Positions 1 to 8,131 of a stretch of DNA of 11,666 nt are shown here, piece by piece. The stretch is from NCBI GenBank assembly GCA_020200195.1, contig JAIVJE010000336.1, forward strand, positions 1 through 11,666, given 5' to 3'. Origin of the DNA: Acidobacteriota bacterium. GTDB lineage: Bacteria; Acidobacteriota; Vicinamibacteria; Vicinamibacterales; 2-12-FULL-66-21. The notes beneath the pieces were generated by a model. It was given only the letters and a program-made list of their open reading frames with translations, did no database searches and was not told where the DNA came from. Position 1 is the first letter of the stretch; each line of letters opens with the position of its first letter. A program made the translations under genes and the position numbers.

Positions 1-538
1 CTGAAAATCAAGCCGGGATGGGACCTGGAGGTCGTTGCCGCAGTCCGCCATCGTCATCCGGACATCGCGCTGTCGGTGGACGCCAATGCCGCGTACTCGC
101 TCGAGGACCTCGGACATCTCAAGCAGTTGGATGCGTTCGACCTCCTCATGATCGAGCAACCGCTCGCGTACGACGATCTCCTGGATCATGCGCGGGCTTC
201 ACGTGTCGCTCCGGACGCCGCTCTGCCTGGACGAAAGCATTACGAGCGCCCGGCTGGCGCGGCAGGCGCTCGAGATTGGAAGCTGCCGCGTGATCAACGT
301 CAAAGTGGGGCGTGCGCACAACGTCGCCCTGGCATCGCTCCCCGGCTTTACGCTCCCAGGCGATATCTCGGCCAGCTCGCGCTATTTTCGTCGCGACGTG
401 ATCGTCCCTGAGATTCTGGTGCGCCCGGACGGCACCGGCGACGTTCCGCAGTCGGCAGGGCTGGGATTCGAAATCGATCTCGACTACATCGCCGGCCGGA
501 CGGAGACGACAGAGACGATGGAACCGCAGCCGCGCTGA
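1..538 (+). pseudogene. N-acylamino-acid racemase / o-succinylbenzoate synthase (menC-like, enolase superfamily), 3' part, disrupted
   Basis: Enolase-superfamily enzyme of the OSBS/NAAAR group (dehydration in menaquinone synthesis, or racemisation of N-acylated amino acids); the 5' end lies outside the window. Frame 1 opens at the catalytic lysine motif LKIKPGWD and contains the metal ligands in SVDAN and IEQP. At 194-196 one extra G shifts the frame: with it removed, LLDHA continues into RLHVSLRTPLCLDESI, giving the third metal ligand, and then INVKVGR with the second catalytic lysine. Directly after VGR the protein jumps to AHNVALASLPGFTLPGD. Relatives have about 30 residues here, including a VWCGGMLESGIG segment, so an in-frame deletion at 308-314 between two Gly-Arg codon pairs is likely. 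The frame ends at a TGA at 536-538. It converges on the RpiR gene. The two lesions should abolish activity. Whether the ancestor was OSBS or racemase cannot be decided; peptidase neighbours favour the latter. Confidence 0.85.
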
Positions 539-615
539 CGGTTCAACGAGTGCAAACATTCGTCATGAAGTCTCGCGCCGATTCGACAGGCGGTCTTTGG
601 CGCTCAGCCCAACGG

Positions 616-1530
616 CTACTTCTGACGTCGGGCCCCCGTCGAGGGGACCGGTTTGTCGTTCTCGTCCGGCTCCTCGAACCAGCGCGGCCCAGTTGTGTAT
701 TCCCGGTGGGTTTGCCGCAGCGCCGCGAGCGACCGTTTGGGCGCCAGGTGCGCGTATGCCGCGATGATCGCGTTCAACGCGGCCATCGGGGCGACATACG
801 ATCCGCTGATCGACGAGCTTTCGATCGACACCGTGATGTAGCGGTCGCAGTACCTCGCCAGCGGCGTGGTGGCGCCGTCGGTGATGCCGAACGTCGCGAC
901 GCCGCGCGCCCTCGCCCGCAACACCGCATCCACGGTCTCGCGCAGGCACTTCCTGAAGCTGATCGCGATCACCAGATCCCTCTTGGTCAGAAACCGCACT
1001 CCGTGCAGCAGGCTGCCCGCGCTGCCCACCGGCGCCTCCGCGTCGGATCCCAGCGCCCTCAGGGCGTAGGCCAGGAACCAGGACAAGGAGGCGGCGAGAT
1101 CAACGCCGACCACGACGAGGCGCCGCGACCGGTGGATCTGCCGCGCCAGCGAGAGGACCTGACCGATCTGCAGACTGGAGCGCAGCGTTCGCACACGTTC
1201 GACGTCCTCCTCGAGGCTCTGCCGCACGTGGTCCGTTGGACTCCGGCCCTCCCGCGCGTGCGCCTGCATCACCGTGTACGGACTGATCCTCCCGACGAAG
1301 TGCTCGCGGAGGTCGGCGGCGAAGTCCGCAAAGCGTGAGTAGCCCAACGCCTGCGCGGTCCGGATGATCGTCGCGGGATCCACACGGAGGCGCTCGGCCA
1401 GCGCGCGGGACGAGAGGTGAAACGTCTGATCGGCGCTCTCGAGGATGATCTGGACGAGGCGCCGCCGCCGCTTGTTCAGATGCCGCTCGCGGCTCACCAG
1501 ACGGGATTCGAGCGAGGACTCGGTCGTCAT
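616..1530 (-). CDS. RpiR/MurR family transcriptional regulator (HTH_6 + SIS)
   Basis: Intact 304-residue regulator, a normal length for the family. Residues 20-78 form the N-terminal RpiR-type helix-turn-helix (SSRALAERLRVDPATIIR, then ALGYSRFADF). Residues about 128-265 form a SIS sugar-phosphate-type sensor fold, with RRLVVVGVDLAAS, DLVIAISFRKCLRETV and VATFGITDG as its strand-loop elements and the conserved IESSSISGSYVAPMAALN near the end. Start: ATG complementary to 1528-1530. The open frame continues far upstream on this strand, but that part is antisense to the next gene and has no RpiR homology. A GGGG lies a few bases before the ATG and GGGAGG about 18 bases before it. The gene is divergent from the MetE-like gene across 90 bp and convergent with the racemase remnant, so it may control both. 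RpiR proteins usually sense phosphosugars, but several act on amino-acid or murein-derived ligands; the ligand here is unknown. Confidence 0.92.
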   Translation of the reverse strand: MTTESSLESRLVSRERHLNKRRRRLVQIILESADQTFHLSSRALAERLRVDPATIIRTAQALGYSRFADFAADLREHFVGRISPYTVMQAHAREGRSPTDHVRQSLEEDVERVRTLRSSLQIGQVLSLARQIHRSRRLVVVGVDLAASLSWFLAYALRALGSDAEAPVGSAGSLLHGVRFLTKRDLVIAISFRKCLRETVDAVLRARARGVATFGITDGATTPLARYCDRYITVSIESSSISGSYVAPMAALNAIIAAYAHLAPKRSLAALRQTHREYTTGPRWFEEPDENDKPVPSTGARRQK

Positions 1531-1606
1531 AGCCCCTGGATTATGGCGCACCTCCCTCAGGAACGTGGCATCTCGATCTTCAGCGCGACGAACGGGCTCC
1601 CCTGAC

Positions 1607-1612
1607 GGAGGA
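1607..1612 (+). promoter_or_regulatory. Shine-Dalgarno for the MetE-like gene
   Basis: GGAGGA lies 8 bases before the ATG at 1621 and fixes the start. The rest of the 90-bp divergent region (1531-1620) shows no strong sigma-70 promoter on the plus strand. On the minus strand a CATAAT hexamer sits 9 bases before the RpiR ATG without a good -35 box. Confidence 0.7.
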
Positions 1613-1620
1613 CCAGTCTG

Positions 1621-2715
1621 ATGAAACACTATCGAGCCGACGTGGTGGGGAGCATGCTCCGGCCGGATTATCTGTTGCACGCCCGCGAGCAGTTTGCCTC
1701 GGGAAGTCTGGCCGACGCCGAGCTCAAGCGGATCGAGGACCGCGCCGTGGACGAGTGCGTCGCCATCCAGGAGCGGGCCGGTGTCGATGTCCTGACCGAT
1801 GGCGAGATGCGCCGCCACGTCTTCGCCAGCCAATTGGCGCAAGCGTGCGAAGGCTTCGCCTCGATCCCCAGCAATCAAGTGGATTGGTTCACGCTCGATG
1901 GCCGGGTTGAAACCAGCCCCGTCACCGTCGGCCTGGTGGGCAAGCTCCGGCGCAAACGGCATCTCTCCTCGGAAGAGTTCGTCTACCTGCGCGCCAAAAC
2001 CGCGCGCCCGACGAAGATGACCATTCCCAGCCCGACGATGTATGCCTACTACTGGGTGCCCGGCGTCTCGAACGCGGCGTATCCTTCGCCCGAGGCTTAC
2101 CTGGCCGATGTGACCGGGATTCTCAAAGACGAAGTGACGGAACTGGGACGGCTCGGCGCGGAGTACATCCAGATTGACGCGCCGGAGTTCGGGATGTTGA
2201 TCGACGAGCATCAGCGGGCGTGGTTTGCGCGAAAAGGCTTCGACCCTGACCGGATGCTGCACGACGGCGTCGAGATGATCAACGCGATCATCGACGGCCA
2301 TCCGGGGATCACCTTCGGCCTTCACATCTGCCGTGGCAACGATGCGAACCGGTATATGGCTAAAGGCGGCTATTCGCGCATCGCCGTGCAGATCTTCCCG
2401 CGGACACACGCGCAGCGGCTGCTGCTCGAGTACGATGACGAACGCTCCGGCGATTTCGCGCCGCTCGCGTCGGTGCCGGAAGATAAGGTAGTGGTCCTCG
2501 GCCTGATTTCCACCAAGACGCCGCGCGAAGAGTCGGCGGCAGAGTTGCGCGCGAGGATCAAGGAAGCCGGGGCCTACATACCCCTGGATCGCCTTGCGCT
2601 CAGCCCGCAATGCGGTTTCGCGTCGGTGGCCAAGGGCAACGCCATCGGGTTTGAGACCCAGGAAAACAAACTGCGGCTGGTCGCCACTGTTGCTCGCCAG
2701 ATATGGAATGACTAG
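1621..2715 (+). CDS. Cobalamin-independent methionine synthase C-terminal-type enzyme (YxjG-like)
   Basis: Complete 364-residue protein matching the stand-alone C-terminal catalytic (UROD/MetE-like TIM-barrel) domain rather than full MetE of about 750 residues. It opens with the family signature YRADVVGSMLRP and has LTDGEMRR near residue 60. The zinc-thiolate site is present: HICRGN (His235, Cys237), an acidic stretch LEYDDERSG (Glu270 is the likely third ligand) and LSPQCGFAS (Cys331). EYIQIDAPEFG is the typical mid-barrel strand. Known relatives transfer methyl or alkyl groups to thiols such as homocysteine or coenzyme M; the folate-binding N-terminal half of MetE is absent, so the methyl donor cannot be assigned. 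It is divergent from the RpiR gene and 44 bp upstream of the broken hydrolase gene, on the same strand and probably cotranscribed with it. There are no frameshifts and the composition matches its neighbours. Confidence 0.9.
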   Translation: MKHYRADVVGSMLRPDYLLHAREQFASGSLADAELKRIEDRAVDECVAIQERAGVDVLTDGEMRRHVFASQLAQACEGFASIPSNQVDWFTLDGRVETSPVTVGLVGKLRRKRHLSSEEFVYLRAKTARPTKMTIPSPTMYAYYWVPGVSNAAYPSPEAYLADVTGILKDEVTELGRLGAEYIQIDAPEFGMLIDEHQRAWFARKGFDPDRMLHDGVEMINAIIDGHPGITFGLHICRGNDANRYMAKGGYSRIAVQIFPRTHAQRLLLEYDDERSGDFAPLASVPEDKVVVLGLISTKTPREESAAELRARIKEAGAYIPLDRLALSPQCGFASVAKGNAIGFETQENKLRLVATVARQIWND

Positions 2716-2744
2716 AGATCGTTGGCGGCATAGTCGCCGCCCAC

Positions 2745-2750
2745 AGGAGA
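2745..2750 (+). promoter_or_regulatory. Shine-Dalgarno of the CocE/NonD pseudogene
   Basis: AGGAGA, 9 bases before the ATG at 2760. It supports 2760 as the ancestral start: removing the T at 2763 gives a signal peptide starting MALRLLVMLPLATVLCW. Confidence 0.5.
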
Positions 2751-2759
2751 ACCTAGGGC

Positions 2760-4030
2760 ATGTGCGTTACGCCTGCTCGTCATGCTCCCGCTGGCGACTG
2801 TTTTGTGTTGGCCTCATCCGGCCGCGAAGTCCGCCGCCGCGCCCGCGTCAATCGGGTTTGCGCAGTCTCAATCTGCTCCTCAGCCCTCTCCCGGGCCAGA
2901 CCGGGCGTGGTGGGCCGACTCTCAGCCGGACGGTGTTTCAGCACCGCGGTATGCCGGGGTCACGCACGTCCCGCTTCATCACCATGCGCGATGGAGTGCG
3001 ACTGGCGGCGGACATTCACCTCCCGCTTGGGCTCGAGCCCTCCACGCGCCTGCCGGCGATCCTGGAGCAGACGCGCTACCACCGCTCGATAGAACCGCGC
3101 CCCGAATTCCGCGAGGCGTTGGGGAAGCCGTCGAAGAAGTTCGTCGAGTTCGTCACGCGCGGTTATGCCTACGTGGTGGTGGATGTGCGTGGCACCGGCG
3201 CCTCGTTCGGCAGCCGGCGGATGGAGCTGATGCCGGAGGAGGTACGCGATGGGAAGGAGGTGGTGGACTGGATCATCAAGCAGACCTGGTCCGACGGCAA
3301 GGTCGGCGCGACAGGCGTTTCGTATGTCGGCACGACGGCGGAGCTGCTCCTGGTCAACACCCACCCGGCGGTCACGGCTGTCGCGCCGCAATTCTCCCTC
3401 TTTGACAGCTACACCGACATCGTCTTTCCCGGCGGCGTGCATATGACGTGGTTCACCAGAGTCTGGGGCCAAGCGGTCTACAACATGGACAGAAACCTGT
3501 TCACCGAGCAAGCGCGGGAGCGGGTCATCGGCATCCGTCCGGTGGATGAAGACGCGGACCGCCGGCTGCTGGTCGAGGCGATCAGCGCGCACGCTCCCAA
3601 TGCTGACGTGCACAAGGAGATCTCCGCGATCACGTTCCGCGACGACCGCGGCCCTTCCGGGTGGACGTTCGACGAGATCAGCCCGCATGCGTACGTGCCG
3701 AAGCTGAAGGCGTCGGGCGCGGCCATCTACAGTTACAGCCGCTGGTACGACGGGGCGTACGCGCCTTCGGCGATTACGCGATTCCTGACGGTTCGCAACC
3801 GGGGCAGCCGACTGGTGATCGGACCGTGGAGTCACGGCGGCACCTTTTATCTCAGCCCATCGTCGGGGTCGCGGAGGTCAAGCTTCGACCACACGCAGGA
3901 ACTGCGGCCGATTCCTGGATCCGCAGGTGCGCGCTGCCTGGTCGGCGCTGGCGTGTGTGCACTGGGACCTGGAAGTCACGCCAGCGCGCTGGTATCGAAG
4001 GAACGATCGCGGGGCGAGTGGCGGCGACTG
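2760..4030 (+). pseudogene. CocE/NonD (peptidase S15-type) alpha/beta-hydrolase, frameshifted and C-terminally truncated
   Basis: Remnant of a secreted S15-family hydrolase (Xaa-Pro dipeptidyl peptidase, cocaine esterase or amino-acid ester hydrolase group). The ATG at 2760 enters the wrong frame; dropping one base at 2763 yields a signal peptide in frame 1, continuing to SAPRYAGV. Near 2959-2962 the homology moves to frame 2, SRTSRFITMRDGVRLAADIHLP. Frame 2 then carries the catalytic core: nucleophile Ser in GVSYVG (codon 3320-3322), Asp in RWYDG (3749-3751) and His in GPWSHGG (3833-3835). At 3857-3858 one base is lost, so IVGVAEVK reads in frame 1, and an extra C at 3883 restores frame 2 for FDHTQEL. 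After about 3900 only fragments such as GRFLD in another frame resemble the family, and the C-terminal PepX_C beta domain (intact relatives run to about 550-650 residues) is missing. The reading frame that holds the triad runs uninterrupted to 4135 but starts in unrelated sequence. Confidence 0.85.
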
Positions 4031-4142
4031 ACTGAAACCAGCGGGAACCCGACAGGTTCTCCTCGCGAGTCGTGCGCAGCGCGGCCAGCGAGCGTTTCGG
4101 GCTCAGATGGGCGCAGGCGACGAGGATGCCGTTGAGCGCCGC
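4024..4142 (-). pseudogene. RpiR-type regulator remnant, C-terminal half (minus-strand piece)
   Basis: Reading the minus strand from 4142 downward gives AALNGILVACAHLSPKRS, then LAALRTTREENLSGSRWFQ. This aligns directly with residues 250-285 of the intact RpiR protein of this window (AALNAIIAAYAHLAPKRS, then LAALRQTHREYTTGPRWFE). Homology starts abruptly at 4142, in the middle of the SIS domain. The missing upstream residues lie on the opposite strand, immediately next to it. There is no start codon or SD, so it is non-functional. It is convergent with the CocE pseudogene, as the intact RpiR gene is with the racemase pseudogene. Confidence 0.82.
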
Positions 4143-4273
4143 GCGCCTGGCTCACAGCCATCGGGTGCCGGCGTTCGGCATTAACAGACAGCGGCGACGG
4201 ACCCCTCGGCAGGCATTGCGATCGGTATCTGTCGGTGTCGATAGAGAGCTCCTCGATCCCCCCCATGGCGGCG
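4141..4273 (+). pseudogene. RpiR-type regulator remnant, SIS-domain piece (inverted, plus strand)
   Basis: On the plus strand, ARLAHSHRVPAFGI is read from 4141, then, after skipping one A at 4183, TDSGDGPLGRHCDRY from 4184 and LSVSIESSSIPPMAA to 4273. This matches residues about 205-251 of the intact RpiR protein (RARGVATFGITDG, LARYCDRYITVSIESSSI, APMAA), lacking about five residues before PMAA. It is the segment that should directly precede the minus-strand piece at 4024-4142, but it lies in the opposite orientation. Inverting roughly 4142-4275 would join PMAA to ALNGIL in one gene. CGCGCC at 4142-4147 and GGCGCG at 4270-4275 form a 6-bp inverted repeat at the edges. Confidence 0.78.
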
Positions 4274-4621
4274 CGTCGTCGCCGCCCGTTCAGACGCCGG
4301 TGCGCATGCCGGATTCGTAGTTTCGAGAGGGGATTGCAACATGTACTGCATTACCTGCATGACGCGTCTCGAGGGCACGGTGTTCGTCCCACCCGAAAAA
4401 GCTTCCTGCGCCCGACGCGAGCGTGCCGGCGAACCAAAAAACCGTTCGAGGCGATACGGCGTACGGTTTCAGGCCTCAACCGACGTGCCGTCTGGCTGAC
4501 GCTCTCATCTAATATTCTCCAAGGGGCGGGCCGCGCGCCGAGGAGGACGCCGCAGGGCCTGGCGGAAATCAGCCGGCACGGATTTCGTAAGGCACGCCTT
4601 CGTCACAATACCTTTACTCTG
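4274..4621 (+). other. Intergenic region upstream of the TonB receptor; no recognisable gene
   Basis: About 350 bp without a convincing coding sequence. Short open frames on both strands have no recognisable motifs and no SD. A minus-strand open stretch from about 4470 to a stop at 4290-4292, ending SRNYESGMRTGV, has no proper start and no family that I recognise. There is a small AT-rich spot, TAATAT, at 4510-4515 with no good -35 box, and AAGGC-AC-GCCTT forms a 5-bp hairpin near 4588-4600. The area is probably the receptor's leader plus debris of the decayed RpiR gene. Confidence 0.4.
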
Positions 4622-4640
4622 TGCATCACTTGATGCATCA
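4622..4640. promoter_or_regulatory. TGCATCA palindrome, candidate operator upstream of the TonB receptor
   Basis: TGCATCA-CT-TGATGCA (4622-4637) is a perfect 7+7 inverted repeat with a 2-bp centre. It overlaps a second perfect 10-bp palindrome, TGATGCATCA (4631-4640), so three half-sites are stacked in 19 bp, 38 bp before the receptor ATG. The position suits a transcription-factor site or an mRNA leader structure. Which regulator would bind is unknown. Confidence 0.4.
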
Positions 4641-4663
4641 TGCGCGCTGTGGAACACCATGCT

Positions 4664-4670
4664 AGGAGGT
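4664..4670 (+). promoter_or_regulatory. Shine-Dalgarno of the TonB receptor
   Basis: AGGAGGT is a full consensus SD located 7 bases before the ATG at 4678. The in-frame GTG at 4669 overlaps this SD and is therefore not the start. Confidence 0.75.
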
Positions 4671-4677
4671 GCGCCAG

Positions 4678-7600
4678 ATGAGACCGATCGCGTTGCGCCT
4701 TGTCGTCAGTCTATTATCATTGCTGCTTGCCGCGCCGCTCGCGGCGCAGACAGCGACGACGGCGTCGATGTCCGGCCGCGTCACGGACGCCCAGGGAGCC
4801 GTGATCCCCGGCGCGACCGTCAAGCTCACCGACCGGTCGACCGCCCAGGCGCGCACCGCGGTCAGCGACTCGCAGGGCCGCTACGCGTTCTTCACGCTGC
4901 CTCCCGGCGTCTACGACCTGTCTGTGACGCTCGTCGGCTTCAAGACGGCCACGGTTGCCGGGCTCATCATCGAGGCCACCAGGCCCGCCGTGCAGAACGT
5001 GGGTCTGACGCTGGGCGGTATCACCGAAGAAGTGACCGTGAACGCGACTTCCGAGACGCTCGTCATCAAGCGCGACTCGAGCGTCGGCAATACGATCGAG
5101 CGCCAGCGCCTCATGCTGCTGCCGAACCTGACGCGTGATGCCGCAAGCCTGCTCGCGCTCCAACCAGGCGTCTCGTCGACCGGTTTCGTGACCGGCGCGC
5201 GGCAGGACCAGACCACGTATGCGATCGATGGCATCGACATCTCCGACAACGTGATCGGTGCGACGTTCCGGACCGCCGTGCCGACGCCGGCCGAGTCGGT
5301 CGAGGAGTTCCGGATGACGGTGGCCAACCCCAACGCGACCTTCGGCCGTTCGTCGGGCGCCCAGGTGTCGTTCGTCACCAGGCGCGGCACCAACAAGTTC
5401 GACGGCTCCGCCTATACCTATCTTCAGGACGACAAGTGGAATGCGACCCCCTGGCATACCAATCGCCTCGGCCAGCCAAAACCGCCGCTCGAAGACAGAC
5501 GGTACGGCGGATCGTTGGGCGGCCCGCTCGTGAAGGGCAAGACCTTCTTCTTCGGGCTCTTCGAGGCCCGGCGGGATCGCGGGACGACGACCGTCACGCG
5601 ACTCGTGCCGACCGCGACGCTCAAGCAGGGTATCCTCCAGTTCCGGGACGCCAGCGGTACGGTCCAGACGATCAACCCGCGTGATCTCGATCCCCGCGGG
5701 ATCGGCGCCAACCCGCTGATCCTGCAGATGCTCTCGCTCTATCCCGAGCCGAACAACCTCACCGCGGCCGGCGCCGACGGGTTGAACACGGGCGGCTTCA
5801 CGTTCGACGTCGCCACGCCGATTGACGACAATCAGGGGATCTTCAGACTCGACCACACGTTCAATTCGAACTGGCGTCTCGACAGCTCGGTCAACGTCTC
5901 GGACCGCAAGACGCTCAACGCGGCTCAAACCGACATCGTCAACCGTGTCGCGACGTATAACGTCCCGACGAAGGGGCGGGCGGTGTCGGTGGGCCTTCTC
6001 GGTGTTCTCAGGTCGAACCTGACCAACGAGTTCCGCGTGGGCTACGTGAAGGACGATCGGGGCGCGATCCCCATTGACCCCGCGCCCCAGGTGCCGGGCC
6101 TCAACATCGCGATCGATCTCGCGGGGGCGAACCTGAGTGAACCGATCGACGTCGGCACTCAGAACGCGCGGAAGCAGTTGTTCCCTCTACAGACATACCA
6201 GATCATCGACAACCTGACGTGGCTCAAGGGCAGTCACTCGGTCCAGAGCGGATTCAACTTCCGCCTGATGCACGAAGAGGACTTCCGCAACGACAAGGTC
6301 GTCGGATCGCTCAGCGTCCCGGTGGCGCAGGTTGGCTCTGCGCAGTTCAACCTGGTGCCGGCCGCCCAGCGCCCAGGCTTCATTGCCGCGACCGACGTGG
6401 CGCGGTACGACGCCCTCTACGCGGCCCTTCTCGGGCAGGTCGATTCGTCCGCCTACCTCGCCACCCGCGACGGCAGTCTGCAGCCGAATCCGATCGGCAC
6501 CGGTCTGATCAGCCAATCGGACCTGAATGCGTATGAGTTCTACGCGGCCGACACCTGGCAGGTGAAACCGACCTTCACCGTGAACTACGGCGTCACGTAC
6601 AACTGGCAGACGCCGCCGACAGAAAAGGACGGCCGCCAGACCCTTCTGACGTTCCATGACACGGGCGAGTTGGTCAGTGCCCAGCAGTACCTGGCTGACA
6701 AGCGCGCCGCGGCCGAACGGGGCGAGATCTACAATCCGACGCTCGCGTACGTACCGATCCGGGAGTCCGGACGGACGCACGCCTTCGACACCGACTACAC
6801 GAACGTCTCACCGCGCGTCTCGGCGGCCTGGACGCCCTCGTTCACCAAAGGCTGGGCGAATCGGCTCTTCGGCGACGGGAAGACCGTCATTCGCGGCGGC
6901 TACTCGCTGCTCTACGACCGCAGCACCACAGTCCAGACGATCACGATCCCGACGCTCGGCGTCGGCTTCGCGCAGACGCTTTCGGTCAACGCCCCGCAGA
7001 GAGGCCCCGGCGACCCGTTCCGCGTCGGTGACGGACCTATTCCCCTGGCGGTGAATCGTGCCCGCGCTGGGATTCGGCGAGCTGCTGTCGTTTGTCGTCG
7101 ATCCGGGCATCACGGTCCCGCGCAGCCACACAGCCAATCTCACGCTGCAGCGCGAGCTTCCCGGCAACATGGTCGTCGAGCTGGGCTACATCGGACGCTA
7201 CGGACGGAACCTGTATCAGAGCGTGAATCTGAACCAGGTGCCCTACATGTTCAAGGATCCTGCGTCGGGGCAGACCTTCGCGCAGGCATTCGACGCCGTG
7301 GCCGCCGAACTGCGTGCGAACCCCGGCGGCGCTGCGAGCGTCACTCCCCAGCCGTGGTTCGAGAACCTGCTGCCCGCCCTGGGCCCGGCCGGTGCGAGGA
7401 CGCGGGCGCTCGCTGCGAGCAACACCGCAAACATTATCAACGGCAACTTGAGCAACCTGTTCCTGTTCGGCATGGATTTCTTCGCGGCGAAGTCGTTCAA
7501 CAACCTGCAGGTGCTCGAGCTGTTCATGCGGACCTCGCTGGGCCGGTCGAACTACAACGGCTTTTTCACGACGGTTCGCAAGCGCTTCTCGGGCGGACTC

Positions 7601-8131
7601 GCCTTCGACGCCAACTACACCTGGTCGAAATCGCTCGATCAGGTCGGTGCCGTGCAGAACAGCGCCGGACTTCTGCCGAACTCCTTCGATGCCGACTCCG
7701 AGTACGGGCCGTCGTTTGACGACGTCACGCACATTTTCAACAGCAACTGGGTGTATGAGCTGCCGTTCCACCGGAACCGTCTGTGGGGTGGATGGTTCAC
7801 GTCGGGCATCTTCCGGGCCCAGAGCGGCTTCCCGCTCTCGATCATTCAGGGATTCCAGGTTTGGGGCGGAAGCGCCTTGCTCGGCATCGGGTCGGGCGCT
7901 ATTCCGACGGGCACTATCCCGGACGCCGAGGTCAACGGGGGCGTCGTGGGATCCGGCGGGATCGGCACATCCGGCGATCCGGCGCGGAACGGAACCGGAC
8001 TGAACATCTTCCGCGATCCCCAGAGCGTCTTCAACGGCGTCCGCCGGTTGGAGCTCGCCAACGACACGCGAACAGGACGTGGCGTGTTCCGCGGCTTCGG
8101 GTTGTCCGCACTCTTTCCTGTGAGCACTACA
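4678..8131 (+). pseudogene. TonB-dependent receptor with carboxypeptidase-regulatory-like domain (Oar-like), frameshifted and 3'-truncated
   Basis: Outer-membrane receptor of the Acidobacteriota Oar/TonB type. From ATG 4678: signal peptide residues 1-24 (MRPIALRLVVSLLSLLLAAP, then LAAQ); CarboxypepD_reg domain about 28-108 (GRVTDAQGAVIPGATVKL, LPPGVYDLSV); plug about 120-230 (ERQRLMLLPNL, YAIDGIDISDN, ATFGRSSGAQV, TRRGTNKFDGSAYTY); then beta-barrel strands. Frame 1 holds to about residue 792; at 7054-7058 homology moves to frame 2 (VPALGFGELLSFVVDPG), continuing through SHTANLTLQREL, VVELGYIGRYGRNL and YNGFFTTVRKRFSGG. Without correction the protein ends at 7719 with a meaningless tail. Barrel homology stops near 8100 at RTGRGVFRGFG, so the final strands and the C-terminal aromatic residue needed for barrel assembly are absent. 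Frame 2 has no stop and reads on into the serine hydrolase. It probably once imported peptides or similar compounds for the downstream enzymes; this role is inferred from neighbours only. Confidence 0.87.

Noticed and set aside
539..615. Terminator between the racemase remnant and the RpiR gene
   Set aside because: Only a 5-bp GCGCC/GGCGC pairing is visible (575-579 with 599-603), without a U-tract, which is too weak to call.
1531..2610. Long minus-strand open frame extending the RpiR gene upstream to 664 residues
   Set aside because: It is antisense to the well-conserved MetE-like gene, has no recognisable domain, and is a by-product of high GC; RpiR homology starts at the ATG complementary to 1528-1530.
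4290..4470. Minus-strand open stretch ending SRNYESGMRTGV as a small gene or remnant
   Set aside because: It has no start codon with an SD and no family that I recognise; it could be chance.
4717..5928. 403-residue minus-strand open frame inside the TonB receptor
   Set aside because: Arg/Gly/Val-rich shadow of a strongly coding plus strand, with no SD and no motifs.
7050..7062. Programmed ribosomal frameshift in the TonB receptor
   Set aside because: There is no slippery heptamer, internal SD or evident stimulatory structure, and the receptor is also truncated at its 3' end.
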